A DNA stretch of 64,000 nt from Pseudomonas sp. ICMP22404 (GTDB lineage: Bacteria > Pseudomonadota > Gammaproteobacteria > Pseudomonadales > Pseudomonadaceae), in contig NZ_VCNG01000011.1 of assembly GCF_006227205.1 (NCBI RefSeq), positions 1 through 64,000 on the forward strand. Reading direction: 5' to 3'. Under the pieces are notes generated by a model. That model did no database searches and was not told the origin of the DNA. It saw only the letters and a program-made list of their open reading frames with translations. A program made the translations under genes and the position numbers. Shown piece by piece: positions 15,160-23,640 of this stretch. Within the stretch, counting starts at the first letter, position 1, and the number at the start of each line of letters is the position of its first letter.

Positions 15160-16194
15160 TTAGTTATGCGCGTGCAGTGCTTCGTTCAGCTCGATGGCCG
15201 ACTTGTGGGTCTTGCATTCCACTGCGCCGGTTTCAGAGTTGCGACGGAACAGCAGGTCAGGCTGGCCGGCCAGGTCGCGGGCCTTGACCACCTTGACCAG
15301 CTGATTGTTCTCGTCCAGCAGCGCCACCTTGGTGCCGGCGGTCACGTACAGGCCCGATTCCACGGTATTGCGGTCGCCCAATGGAATACCGATACCGGCG
15401 TTGGCACCGATCAGGCAGCCTTCGCCGACCTTGATCACGATGTTGCCGCCACCCGACAGGGTGCCCATGGTGGAGCAACCGCCGCCCAGGTCCGAGCCCT
15501 TGCCGACGAACACGCCAGCCGACACACGGCCTTCGATCATGCCCGGGCCTTCGGTGCCGGCGTTGAAGTTGACGAAACCTTCGTGCATCACGGTGGTGCC
15601 TTCGCCCACGTAGGCGCCCAGGCGGATCCGTGCTGCATCGGCGATACGCACGCCGGCCGGAACCACGTAGTCAGTCATTTTCGGGAACTTGTCCACCGAG
15701 AACACTTCCAGCAGCTCGCCACGCAGGCGGGCTTCGAGTTGGTGTTCGGCCAGTTCGCTGAGGTCGATCGCACCCTGGCTGGTCCAGGCCACGTTCGGCA
15801 GCAGCGGGAAAATGCCAGCCAGGTTCAGGCCATGGGGCTTGACCAGGCGATGGGACAGCAGGTGCAGCTTGAGGTAGGCCTCGGGGGTGGAACTCAGTTG
15901 CGCATCTTCAGCCAGCAGGGTGGCGACCAGCGGCTTGTGGCTTTCGGCCAGGCGGGTCAGCAACGCGGCTTGCGCGGCATCGACACCCTTGAGGGCCTCG
16001 GCCAGTTGCGAGGCCTGGGCGGTGGTGAAGGTGATGGCCTGGTTGCCTTCGCTGTAGCCCAGGATCGGCGCGATGGCCTTGACGATGTCGGCCGACGGGT
16101 TGAGCAGTGGCTGTGCGTAGAACACTTCCAGCCAGGCGCCTTGGCGGTTTTGGGTGCCGACGCCGAAGGCCAGGCTGAACAGGGTAGTGGACAT
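15160..16194 (-). CDS. dapD: Tetrahydrodipicolinate N-succinyltransferase
   Basis: DapD transfers succinyl from succinyl-CoA to tetrahydrodipicolinate, committing flux to the succinylase branch of lysine/diaminopimelate synthesis. The 344-aa length is the long form seen in pseudomonads. Residues about 170-300 form a left-handed beta-helix of hexapeptide repeats (ARIRLGAYVGEGTTVMHEGF, VSAGVFVGKGSDLGGGCS, EGCLIGANAGIGIPLGDRN). GAGG lies 8 nt before the ATG at 16194, which is preferred over an ATG two codons upstream. The ArsC-like reductase gene is 33 bp upstream on the same strand, so they probably share a transcript. Confidence 0.95.
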   Translation of the reverse strand: MSTTLFSLAFGVGTQNRQGAWLEVFYAQPLLNPSADIVKAIAPILGYSEGNQAITFTTAQASQLAEALKGVDAAQAALLTRLAESHKPLVATLLAEDAQLSSTPEAYLKLHLLSHRLVKPHGLNLAGIFPLLPNVAWTSQGAIDLSELAEHQLEARLRGELLEVFSVDKFPKMTDYVVPAGVRIADAARIRLGAYVGEGTTVMHEGFVNFNAGTEGPGMIEGRVSAGVFVGKGSDLGGGCSTMGTLSGGGNIVIKVGEGCLIGANAGIGIPLGDRNTVESGLYVTAGTKVALLDENNQLVKVVKARDLAGQPDLLFRRNSETGAVECKTHKSAIELNEALHAHN

Positions 16195-16227
16195 GAACAT
16201 TACCTCAACAAAATGGACTGGGCAGGC

Positions 16228-16590
16228 TTACTTGATTTCTGCCGCGTAGATATCTGGCTTGAAGCCAATCAGGGTTCGGTCACCGAGATCGAGCACCGGG
16301 CGCTTGATCATCGAGGGTTGGGCGAGCATCAGTTCGATGGCTTTCGACTGGTCGAGATCGGCTTTGCGTTCGTCGTCGAGCTTGCGAAAGGTCGTACCGG
16401 CACGGTTCAACACCACTTGCCAGCCATGCTCGTCGCACCATTGGGTCAGGTGCTCACGGTCGATGCCGGCGCTCTTGTAATCGTGAAAGTCGTAGCGCAC
16501 AGCGTGGTCATCGAGCCAGGTGCGCGCCTTTTTCATGGTGTCACAGGCTTTGATGCCGAAAAGGTGCAACGTTTTGCTTGAATCGGTCAA
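16228..16590 (-). CDS. ArsC/Spx-family reductase, YffB-like, TTG start
   Basis: This 120-aa thioredoxin-fold protein belongs to the ArsC/Spx superfamily. Its N-terminus has a single Cys at position 16 (FGIKACDTMKKARTWL), the YffB signature, and it carries the later conserved MIKRPVLD segment. No ATG lies ahead of the domain; TTG at 16590 (coding MTDSSKTLHLF) has a strong GGGGG Shine-Dalgarno 7 nt upstream and is the likely start. Further upstream the frame runs into a REPIN. In E. coli yffB neighbours dapE; here it neighbours dapD, a similar lysine-pathway linkage. Substrate unknown; glutathione-dependent thiol reduction is an inference. Confidence 0.85.
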   Translation of the reverse strand: MTDSSKTLHLFGIKACDTMKKARTWLDDHAVRYDFHDYKSAGIDREHLTQWCDEHGWQVVLNRAGTTFRKLDDERKADLDQSKAIELMLAQPSMIKRPVLDLGDRTLIGFKPDIYAAEIK

Positions 16591-16654
16591 GGAACTGCCC
16601 CCTTTGCAGGTGCCGGAAATAAAAGGTGAGGGATTATGCCATGACCGGACGGCT

Positions 16655-16741
16655 GTGGGAGCGAGGCTTGCCCGCGATGAACGATGACGCGGTCTTCTGG
16701 CAGGCCGAGGTGGTTTCATCGCGAGCAAGCTTTGCTCCCAC
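16655..16741. repeat. REPIN with diverged arms
   Basis: The left arm is GTGGGAGCGAGGCTTGCCCG and the right arm ends AGCAAGCTTTGCTCCCAC; the two arms differ at several positions. Confidence 0.8.
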
Positions 16742-16787
16742 AGTATCCGGTATTGATCACAGGTTGCGTTAGCCCCACAAGTCCACT

Positions 16788-16810
16788 GTGGGAGCAAAGC
16801 TTGCGCGCGA
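16788..16810. repeat. Single REP
   Basis: GTGGGAGCAAAGCTTGCGCG forms one arm only; no inverted partner follows within 100 bp. Confidence 0.7.
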
Positions 16811-16855
16811 TAAATCGAAAGGCAAACACAAAAATACCTGTGAAGCGCTGGACCT

Positions 16856-16985
16856 GTGGCGAGGGGATTTATCCCCGTTGGGCTGCGCAGCAACCCTAAA
16901 GCAGTGAACTCAATCGTTCTGGCACACCGAGTTGTCTGTTTTGGGGGCCGCTGCGCAGCCCAGCGGGGATAAATCCCCTCGCCAC
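16856..16985. repeat. Inverted pair of a second repeat family
   Basis: GTGGCGAGGGGATTTATCCC followed by GCTGCGCAGC is mirrored by GCTGCGCAGC and GGGATAAATCCCCTCGCCAC at the right end. The core GGGGATTTATCCCC is itself palindromic. This family is unrelated in sequence to the GTGGGAG REPs, and this is its only full copy in the window. Confidence 0.8.
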
Positions 16986-16993
16986 AAAAGCGC

Positions 16994-17240
16994 TTATGCG
17001 TGAGCCCCTTCCTGCTCAGGCACCAACCGTACTTCCACCCTCTGACCTAGCGCACGATCAACTGCGGTGCGACTGGTGTGCATCCGCTCCGCCAAGGCTT
17101 TTTTTGGTGACTTTCTGTAGTTTCATTGCCTCGGCAATCTGCCAGGAAATAACACGTTTGAGCGCCGCAGCGGAAACCTCCTCGGCAATGCTTTGCTCGG
17201 CGAGGAAGTCATCAAAGTCAGATCCAATATGCTTGTTCAT
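16994..17240 (-). pseudogene. Frameshifted XRE/HigA-like antitoxin gene
   Basis: From ATG 17240 the frame reads MNKHIGSDFDDFLAEQSIAE and continues to KLQKVTKK, the N-terminus of a small XRE/HigA-type DNA-binding protein. At a run of seven A on the coding strand (plus 17099-17105) it enters a wrong frame and stops after 13 residues. Dropping one A restores ALAERMHTSRTAVDR followed by ALGQRVEVRLVPE and a TAA at 16994. Even then about 20 residues normally present between the recognition helix and the ALG segment seem to be missing. No toxin gene flanks it. Frameshift plus deletion indicates decay; slippage at A7 is an alternative for the first lesion only. Confidence 0.65.
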
Positions 17241-17355
17241 TTGCGGTACCTCAGTCTTCAGTGAAATGTACCGAAATAGGTGCGTTGCGTAACCGCCGCG
17301 TTGCTGAGATTTTGTTCAGTGAGTTCCCGAATACTGCGACCACTCACTATCCAGT

Positions 17356-17444
17356 GTGGGAGCGAGCCTGCTCGCGATTGCATTGGATCAGCTTGCGATG
17401 TTATCGACTGTACCGCCGTCATCGCGAGCAAGCTCGGCTCCCAC
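17356..17444. repeat. REPIN
   Basis: GTGGGAGCGAGCCTGCTCGC on the left is paired with an inverted GAGCAAGC variant ending CTCCCAC, so the two arms come from different subtypes. Confidence 0.85.
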
Positions 17445-17489
17445 AGGTTTCGGCGTCGCTACGGGGAGAGTGGGAATCCGTAATTCAGT

Positions 17490-17576
17490 GTGGGAGCGGG
17501 CTTGCTCGCGAAAGCGGCATATCAGTCTACGGATAGGCCACTGAACTGACGCCTTCGCGAGCAAGCTCGCTCCCAC
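17490..17576. repeat. REPIN
   Basis: GTGGGAGCGGGCTTGCTCGC on the left is paired with its inverse. It ends 9 bp before the dapC stop codon. Confidence 0.85.
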
Positions 17577-17584
17577 AACAGCCC

Positions 17585-18784
17585 TCAACCTCGACGCTGG
17601 ATGAATGCGCGGATCCGCTCTGCGGCTTCGACGCATTCGGCCAGTGGTGCAACCAGGGCCATGCGCACGCGGCCGGCGCCCGGGTTGACGCCATCGACTT
17701 CGCGGGACAGGTAGGAGCCCGGCACCACGGTCACGTGTTCCTGTTCGAACAGATCCCGGCAGAAGGCTGCGTCGTCGCCTGCCACGTTTGGCCACAGGTA
17801 GAAGCTGCCATCGGGGCGTTGCACATCCAGCACCGGGCTGAGGATGTCCAGCACGGCGTCGAACTTCTCCCGGTACAGCGTCCGGTTGGCCCGTACGTGT
17901 TCTTCGTCGTTCCACGCGGCGATGCTCGCCAATTGGGTCTGCACTGGCATCGCGCAGCCGTGATAGGTCCGATACAGCAGGAAACCCTTGAGGATGTCCG
18001 CGTCGCCCGCCACGAAACCGGAGCGCAGGCCAGGCAGGTTGGAGCGCTTGGACAGGCTGTGGAACACCACGCAGCGCTTGAAGTCCTGGCGGCCAAGTTC
18101 GACGCAGGCACTGAGCAGGCCCGGTGGCGGGGTCTGTTCGTCGAAGTACAGTTCGCTGTAGCACTCGTCGGCGGCGATCACGAAGTCGTGCTCGTCGGCC
18201 AGGGCAATGAGTTTCTTCAGCACGTCCACCGGAATCAGGGCGCCGGTCGGGTTGCCAGGGGAGCACAGGAACAGGATCTGGCAGCGTTTCCAGATGTCCG
18301 CCGAAACGGCGTCGAAATCCGGGTTGAAGCCGCTCTCGTCCAGGCACGGCAGGTAGTGCGGCTTGGCCCCGGCCAGGAACGCGGCGCCTTCATAGATCTG
18401 ATAGAAAGGGTTCGGGCTGACCACCAGTGCATCGTCGCCACGGTTGACCACGGTCTGGGTGAAGGCGAACAGCGCCTCCCGGGTACCATTGACCGGCAGC
18501 ACATGACGCGCCGGGTCGAGCCAGCCGTTGGGCACGTTGAAGCGTCGTTCGCACCAGCCGGCGATGGCTTCCCGCAGGGCGGGGATACCCAACGTGGTCG
18601 GATAGACGGCCATCTGGTCCAGATTGCTGGCCAGGGCTTCGGCGACAAAACTGGGTGAACGGTGCTTGGGTTCGCCGATGGACAACGCAATCGGCCGCTT
18701 GTCCGGGTTGGGCGTGACGCTGCCCAGCAGGGCGCGAAGCTTTTCGAACGGGTAGGGCTGCAACTGGTTCAGGGCGTTGTTCAT
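17585..18784 (-). CDS. dapC: Succinyldiaminopimelate aminotransferase
   Basis: DapC transaminates N-succinyl-2-amino-6-ketopimelate with glutamate, the step between DapD and DapE. The 399-aa protein is a fold-type I PLP aminotransferase: N-terminal ALSIGEPKH, the CSPGNPTGALIPVD block, the Asp/Tyr pair in IAADECYSELYFDE, the PLP lysine in HSLSKRSNLPGLRSGFVAGD, and C-terminal GRVRMALVAPL. The ATG at 18784 (MNNALNQLQPYPFEKL) gives the expected N-terminus. It follows glnD on the same strand with a REPIN between. The substrate call rests on family resemblance and the dap neighbours; acetylornithine-type activity is possible. Confidence 0.92.
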   Translation of the reverse strand: MNNALNQLQPYPFEKLRALLGSVTPNPDKRPIALSIGEPKHRSPSFVAEALASNLDQMAVYPTTLGIPALREAIAGWCERRFNVPNGWLDPARHVLPVNGTREALFAFTQTVVNRGDDALVVSPNPFYQIYEGAAFLAGAKPHYLPCLDESGFNPDFDAVSADIWKRCQILFLCSPGNPTGALIPVDVLKKLIALADEHDFVIAADECYSELYFDEQTPPPGLLSACVELGRQDFKRCVVFHSLSKRSNLPGLRSGFVAGDADILKGFLLYRTYHGCAMPVQTQLASIAAWNDEEHVRANRTLYREKFDAVLDILSPVLDVQRPDGSFYLWPNVAGDDAAFCRDLFEQEHVTVVPGSYLSREVDGVNPGAGRVRMALVAPLAECVEAAERIRAFIQRRG

Positions 18785-18808
18785 GGGGGCCTCGTTCAAT
18801 GTGGGGCT

Positions 18809-18896
18809 GTGGGAGCGAGCCTGCTCGCGATAGCGGTGGGGCAGGCGATCTCAATGCTGAATGTCGCGCCGCCATCGCGAGCAGGCTCGCTCCCAC
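18809..18896. repeat. REPIN
   Basis: The arms are GTGGGAGCGAGCCTGCTCGC and its inverse, between glnD and dapC on the same strand. Confidence 0.9.
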
Positions 18897-18912
18897 AGGG
18901 AAATTCATGGGT

Positions 18913-21615
18913 TCAGATGTTGATGCGTGTCAGGTTGGTATCCGGTTCCTGGTTGACGCTCAAATGCTGGACGATCGCGTCCTGCAGGCGACTGCACAGC
19001 AGGGGATCGGACAACGGCTGGTTATGGGCGTCGGTGATGAAGAAGACGTCTTCCACCCGCTCGCCAAGGGTGGCGATCTTGGCGTTCTGCAGCGACAGGT
19101 CGAACTCCAGGAAAATATGACCGATCCGCGCCAGCAGGCCGGGGCGGTCCGGGGCGCTGAGTTCCAGCACCGTGATCTGGCGCTGGGCATCGTTGTGGAT
19201 CGTCACCTGCGGGGCGAACGCGAAGTGTTTGAGTTGGCGTGGCACCCGCCGCTGGATGATGGTCGGGTAGTCTGCCGGGTTGCGCAGGGCGCTGGTGAGA
19301 CCGTCGCGAATCTGTTTGACCCGTTTCGGATTGTCACCAATCGAATCGCCTTCGGTGTCGAGCACGATATAAGTGTCGAGGGTGAACTGGCTGCTGGAGG
19401 TGATGATCCGGGCATCGTGGATGTTGAGGTTGAGCTGGTCCATCGCGGCCACGGTCACGGCGAAGAAGTCGTGTTGGTCCGGCGCGTAGATGAAGATCTG
19501 CGTGCCGCCTTCGAACTCGCGTTGCGTGGTTTCCTTGATCAACACCAACGGTCCGCCGTCGGCCGGTTGCTGCAGGATCGCGTCGCTGTGCCAGGCCACG
19601 TCGCCGGCGGTGTGGCGCAGGAAATAATCATCGCCCAGTTGCGACCAGAGCTGTTCGACGTCGTCCGGGTCGGTGCCACCGCGCACCAGGATATCCAGGG
19701 CCGCGCTTTGGGTGCGACGGATCTGCTCCTCGCGGTCCACCGGGTTTTCCAGGCCACGGCGCAAGGCCCGCTTGGTCTCGGTGTACAGCTGGCGCAACAG
19801 GCTGGCCCGCCAGGAGTTCCACAGGGTCGGGTTGGTGGCGTTGATATCGGCCACCGTCAGCACGTAGAGGTAATCCAGACGGGTTTCATCGCCGACGATC
19901 TGGGCGAAGTCGTGGATCACCTGCGGATCGGACAGATCCTTGCGTTGGGCGGTGGTCGACATCACCAGGTGATTCTGCACCAGCCAGACGATCAACCGGC
20001 TGTCCCAGATAGGCAGTTGGTGCCGCTGGCAAAACGCCTCGGCATCCATCGCGCCGACTTCCGAATGATCGCCCTGGCGACCTTTACCAATGTCGTGGTA
20101 CAGCCCAGCCATATAGATCAGTTCAGGCTTGGGCAGCTTGCCCATGAGCTTGCTGGCCAACGGAAATTTTTCCGACACCTGGGTGTACTGAAGCTTACGC
20201 AGATGCTTGATCAGGTTCAGGGTGTGGGCATCGACGGTATAGATGTGGAACAGGTCGTGCTGCATCTGCCCGACGATGAAGCCAAACTCCGGCAGGTAAC
20301 GCCCCAGGATCCCGTAGCGGTTCATGCGTCGCAGGTTGCGGTGTACGCCGATCTTGCACTTGAACAGCTCGATGAACAGGCTGGTATTGCGGATGTCGTG
20401 GCGGAAGTCGTCATCGATCAGGTGACGGTTCTCCCGCAGCAGGCGAATGGTGTCGGCGCGTACACCCTTGATTTCCGGCTGCTGGGCCATCAGCACGAAG
20501 ATTTCGAGCATGGCGAACGGGGTGCGCCGGAACACATTGGCATTGCGTGCCTCGATGTACCCGTCGTGCAACTGGAACCGGGAGTTGATCGGCTGCGGCG
20601 GCGTCGTATCTTCCGGTGCGAGGATGACTTCCTCGAAGTGCTGGATGATCAGTTCGCTGAGCTGGGCGATGCTCATCACCACCCGGTAGTACTGCTGCAT
20701 GAAGTTTTCGATGGACTGCTTGGCGTCCTGGCCTTCGAAACCCAGCAGGCCCGCGATGGAGCGCTGGTGATCGAACAGCAAGCGGTCTTCGGAGCGCCCG
20801 GCGAGCATGTGCAGTGCGTAGCGGACCTTCCACAAAAATTCCTGGGACGAAGCCAGCAAGGCGTTTTCGCTCTCCACCAGGAAACCCTCGCCGGCCAGGT
20901 TCCGAAGGTTCAGCGTGCCGTACTGGCGGCGGGCGACCCACAGGATCGTCTGGATGTCCCGCAGCCCGCCGGGTGAGCCTTTGACGTTGGGCTCCAGGTT
21001 GTATTCGGTGTCGTTGTATTTGTGGTGGCGGGCCTTCTGCTCGGCGCGTTTGGCCAGGAAGAAGTCCTTGCTCGGCCACATGTGCGCCGTGCTGGTCACC
21101 TCGAGCATGCGCTGGCGCAGCCGTTCGGGGCCGGCAATGGTGCGGCTTTCCATCAGGTTGGTCACCACCGTCAGGTCGGCGCGGGCTTCATCGGCGCACT
21201 CCTGTACCGAGCGCACGCTCTGGCCGACTTCCAGGCCGATGTCCCACAGCAGCGTCAGGAAACGCTCGATGGAGTCACGAAAGATCTCGTGATCGGCACT
21301 GTCCAGCAGGATCAGCAGGTCGATGTCAGAGTAGGGGTGCAGCTCGCCACGCCCGTAGCCACCCACCGCTACCAGGGCGATGTCGGCATCCAGGCTCCAG
21401 TTGAACTGCTCCCAGGCCTTCTGCAGGATGTTGTCGACGAACCAGGCGCGGTCCTCGATCAGCCGACGGATATCCCGCCCATCGCGAAAGCGCTGGTCGA
21501 GTACTTCGTGGGCCTGGCGGATCGCCTTCTTGAAGGCCGAGATGGGGCTTGCCTTCAGGGCCAGTTCAGCCTGGAACTGGCCACGGTCGAAGAGTTCGGG
21601 ATCCACCTGCGGCAT
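18913..21615 (-). CDS. glnD: Bifunctional PII uridylyltransferase / uridylyl-removing enzyme
   Basis: GlnD senses glutamine and adds or removes UMP on PII proteins, so controlling glutamine synthetase and NtrB/C. The 900-aa protein shows the four expected parts: an N-terminal nucleotidyltransferase with GGYGRGELHPYSDIDLLIL (about residue 85), a helical linker, an HD hydrolase domain with YHDIGKGRQGDHSEVGA (about 505), and two C-terminal ACT domains (about 710-790 and 820-895; VLELSAPDRPGLLARIGHIF marks the second). AAAGGA precedes the ATG. It lies 48 bp downstream of map, the order also seen in enterobacteria. Confidence 0.97.
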   Translation of the reverse strand: MPQVDPELFDRGQFQAELALKASPISAFKKAIRQAHEVLDQRFRDGRDIRRLIEDRAWFVDNILQKAWEQFNWSLDADIALVAVGGYGRGELHPYSDIDLLILLDSADHEIFRDSIERFLTLLWDIGLEVGQSVRSVQECADEARADLTVVTNLMESRTIAGPERLRQRMLEVTSTAHMWPSKDFFLAKRAEQKARHHKYNDTEYNLEPNVKGSPGGLRDIQTILWVARRQYGTLNLRNLAGEGFLVESENALLASSQEFLWKVRYALHMLAGRSEDRLLFDHQRSIAGLLGFEGQDAKQSIENFMQQYYRVVMSIAQLSELIIQHFEEVILAPEDTTPPQPINSRFQLHDGYIEARNANVFRRTPFAMLEIFVLMAQQPEIKGVRADTIRLLRENRHLIDDDFRHDIRNTSLFIELFKCKIGVHRNLRRMNRYGILGRYLPEFGFIVGQMQHDLFHIYTVDAHTLNLIKHLRKLQYTQVSEKFPLASKLMGKLPKPELIYMAGLYHDIGKGRQGDHSEVGAMDAEAFCQRHQLPIWDSRLIVWLVQNHLVMSTTAQRKDLSDPQVIHDFAQIVGDETRLDYLYVLTVADINATNPTLWNSWRASLLRQLYTETKRALRRGLENPVDREEQIRRTQSAALDILVRGGTDPDDVEQLWSQLGDDYFLRHTAGDVAWHSDAILQQPADGGPLVLIKETTQREFEGGTQIFIYAPDQHDFFAVTVAAMDQLNLNIHDARIITSSSQFTLDTYIVLDTEGDSIGDNPKRVKQIRDGLTSALRNPADYPTIIQRRVPRQLKHFAFAPQVTIHNDAQRQITVLELSAPDRPGLLARIGHIFLEFDLSLQNAKIATLGERVEDVFFITDAHNQPLSDPLLCSRLQDAIVQHLSVNQEPDTNLTRINI

Positions 21616-21663
21616 TGAATGGCTTTCCTTTCTATCTATCTATAGCTGTGCGCTGTATTGGAC

Positions 21664-22446
21664 TCAGGCGGAAACGCGAGGGATGGTGTCGTCGCTGCGC
21701 AGAGTGAAGATTTCGTACCCGGTCTCGGTGACCAGCAGGGTGTGCTCCCATTGGGCCGACAGCTTGCGGTCCTTGGTGATGGCGGTCCAGCCGTCGCCCA
21801 GGACCTTGGTGTCGGCGCGCCCCTGGTTGATCATCGGTTCGATGGTGAAGGTCATGCCCGCTTGAAGCTCCATGCCAGTGCCGGCACGGCCGTAGTGCAG
21901 GATCTGCGGTTCTTCGTGGAAGACCTTGCCAATGCCGTGGCCGCAGAATTCACGGACCACCGAAAAGCCGTTCTTCTGCGCATGTTTCTGGATCACTTCG
22001 CCGATGTCTCCCAGGCGGCAGCCCGGTTTCACCAGTTCGATGGCCATGTACATGCATTCCTGGGTGACCTTCGACAGGCGCTGGGCCCACTCTGGCACGT
22101 TGCCGACATGGAACATGCGGCTGGTGTCGCCGTGATAGCCGTCCTTGATCACGGTGACATCGATGTTCAGCGTGTCGCCGTCCTTCAGCGGCTTCTCGTT
22201 GGGAATGCCGTGGCAGACCACGTGGTTGATCGAGGTGCAGATCGACTTCGGGAAGCCTTTATAGTTGAGCGGCGCCGGGATGGCCTTCTGCTCGTTGACG
22301 ATGAAGTCGTGGCAGATGCGGTCCAGCTCTTCGGTGGTCACGCCTGGCTTGACGTAGTCGGCGATCATTTCCAGCACGTCGGCGGCGAGTTTGCCGGCAA
22401 CACGCATTTTTGCGATGTCCTCGGCAGTCTTGAGGGTAACGGTCAT
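21664..22446 (-). CDS. map: Methionine aminopeptidase type I
   Basis: The 260-aa metalloenzyme removes initiator methionine from nascent proteins. Metal ligands and catalytic residues are visible in order: His in NHVVCHGIPNEKPL, Asp in LNIDVTVIKDGYHGDTSRMF (two), His in GHGIGKVFHEEP, and the two Glu in MTFTIEPMIN and AQWEHTLLVTETG. GAGAG lies before the ATG. The gene is divergent from rpsB, the standard arrangement in gamma-proteobacteria, and heads map-glnD. Confidence 0.97.
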   Translation of the reverse strand: MTVTLKTAEDIAKMRVAGKLAADVLEMIADYVKPGVTTEELDRICHDFIVNEQKAIPAPLNYKGFPKSICTSINHVVCHGIPNEKPLKDGDTLNIDVTVIKDGYHGDTSRMFHVGNVPEWAQRLSKVTQECMYMAIELVKPGCRLGDIGEVIQKHAQKNGFSVVREFCGHGIGKVFHEEPQILHYGRAGTGMELQAGMTFTIEPMINQGRADTKVLGDGWTAITKDRKLSAQWEHTLLVTETGYEIFTLRSDDTIPRVSA

Positions 22447-22526
22447 ACAGGCTCTCTTTGCGCCCGACGGCGCTGTCCAAAACGAAATGGGCGGCGGATG
22501 ATGACCAGCACGGCCCTGAAAACGCG

Positions 22527-22532
22527 ATTCTA
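22527..22532 (-). promoter_or_regulatory. Extended -10 of map promoter
   Basis: On the minus strand CTGTTAGAATCGCG contains the extended -10 TGT-TAGAAT about 80 bp before the map start. The identical 14-mer occurs upstream of fdxA at 58457-58470. Confidence 0.5.
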
Positions 22533-22584
22533 ACAGACGAACAGTACAAAGAGCTCCCCAGGCCGAACTCAGTGGCGAGGGGAG

Positions 22585-22670
22585 GGGGAGAGCAAAGCTT
22601 GCTCGCGACCCAGGTGATTCGACTTCTGAAGGACCGCACAGGCTTCATCGCGGGCAAGCCTTGCTCCCAC
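22585..22670. repeat. REPIN with one decayed arm
   Basis: The right arm (GCGGGCAAGCCTTGCTCCCAC, reading to 22670) is intact, but the left arm begins GGGGGAGAGCAAAGCTTGC, having lost the leading GTGGGAGC. It lies between the divergent map and rpsB promoters. Confidence 0.7.
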
Positions 22671-22704
22671 AATCTCCTCGCCACAGAGGATTTCAGAATC
22701 CATG

Positions 22705-22735
22705 TTCCGTTTTCGCCCTTGCTGTGGTATAAAAT
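22705..22735 (+). promoter_or_regulatory. rpsB promoter
   Basis: TATAAAAT lies at 22728-22735, with a weak -35 TTCCGT (22705-22710) 17 bp upstream, followed by the GC-rich stretch GCGCCGC typical of stringently controlled promoters. A start near 22742 gives a leader of about 135 nt before rpsB. Confidence 0.6.
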
Positions 22736-22741
22736 GCGCCG

Positions 22742-22876
22742 CTTTCCGGGGATGACCCCGTGAGCTTAAATCCACACACGTGTCGACACGATGACCTGGG
22801 TGCCTTTGGCTTATACAAGCCGCTGGTTGGTCATTGGGATACGTGGAGGCCAAACCCGACTTATCAAGGAACTATC
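22742..22876 (+). promoter_or_regulatory. Putative rpsB leader (S2 autoregulatory) RNA
   Basis: The roughly 135-nt leader starts with hairpin CCGGGGATGACCCCG and contains further pairable segments (GTGTCGACAC; GGCTTATACAAGCC). Gamma-proteobacterial rpsB leaders carry a conserved structure bound by S2 that represses rpsB-tsf. The match is inferred from position and folding potential only. Confidence 0.45.
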
Positions 22877-23614
22877 ATGTCCCAAGTCAACATGCGCGAT
22901 ATGCTGAAGGCCGGTGTGCACTTCGGTCACCAGACCCGTTACTGGAACCCGAAAATGGGCAAGTACATTTTCGGCGCGCGTAACAAGATCCACATCATCA
23001 ACCTTGAAAAAACCCTGCCGATGTTCAACGAAGCACTGACCTTCGTAGAGCGCCTGGCCCAGGGCAAAAACAAGATTCTGTTCGTCGGCACCAAGCGTTC
23101 CGCTGGCAAGATCGTTGCTGAAGAAGCAGCACGTTGCGGTTCGCCGTACGTCGATCACCGCTGGTTGGGCGGCATGCTGACCAACTTCAAGACCATCCGC
23201 GCTTCCATCAAGCGTCTGCGTGATCTTGAAGTCCAGTCCGAAGACGGCACTTTCGCCAAGTTGACCAAGAAAGAAGCGCTGATGCGCACTCGCGATCTTG
23301 AGAAGCTGGACCGCTCCCTGGGCGGTATCAAGGACATGGGCGGTCTGCCTGACGCGCTGTTCGTGATCGACGTTGACCACGAGCGCATCGCGATCACCGA
23401 AGCCAACAAGCTGGGTATCCCGGTCATCGGCGTTGTCGATACCAACAGCAGCCCGGAAGGCGTTGACTACATCATCCCAGGCAACGATGACGCCATCCGC
23501 GCCATCCAGCTGTACATGGGTTCGATGGCTGACGCTGTTATCCGTGGTCGCAACAACGTTCAAGGCGGCACCGAAGTCTTCGCTGAAGAAGCTCCGGCGG
23601 CAGCCGCTGAGTAA
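22877..23614 (+). CDS. rpsB: 30S ribosomal protein S2
   Basis: The 245-aa S2 binds 16S rRNA at the head-body junction of the small subunit. The sequence opens MSQVNMRDMLKAGVHFGHQT and contains the invariant FIFGARNKIHIINLEKT-like block, FVGTKRSAGKIVAEEA, RWLGGMLTNFKT and GIPVIGVVDTNSSPEGVDY. The start at 22877 follows AAGGAACTATC. Codon use is that of a highly expressed gene. tsf follows after a terminator-like hairpin, the usual arrangement allowing unequal S2 and EF-Ts output. Confidence 0.98.
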   Translation: MSQVNMRDMLKAGVHFGHQTRYWNPKMGKYIFGARNKIHIINLEKTLPMFNEALTFVERLAQGKNKILFVGTKRSAGKIVAEEAARCGSPYVDHRWLGGMLTNFKTIRASIKRLRDLEVQSEDGTFAKLTKKEALMRTRDLEKLDRSLGGIKDMGGLPDALFVIDVDHERIAITEANKLGIPVIGVVDTNSSPEGVDYIIPGNDDAIRAIQLYMGSMADAVIRGRNNVQGGTEVFAEEAPAAAAE

Positions 23615-23640
23615 TTGACGCCCTGGCGTTGACTCAGTAA

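Noticed and set aside
18799..20976. 725-codon open frame on plus opposite glnD
   Set aside because: It is the antisense shadow of a well-supported high-G+C gene; its product is His/Gln/Val-rich with no recognisable domain.
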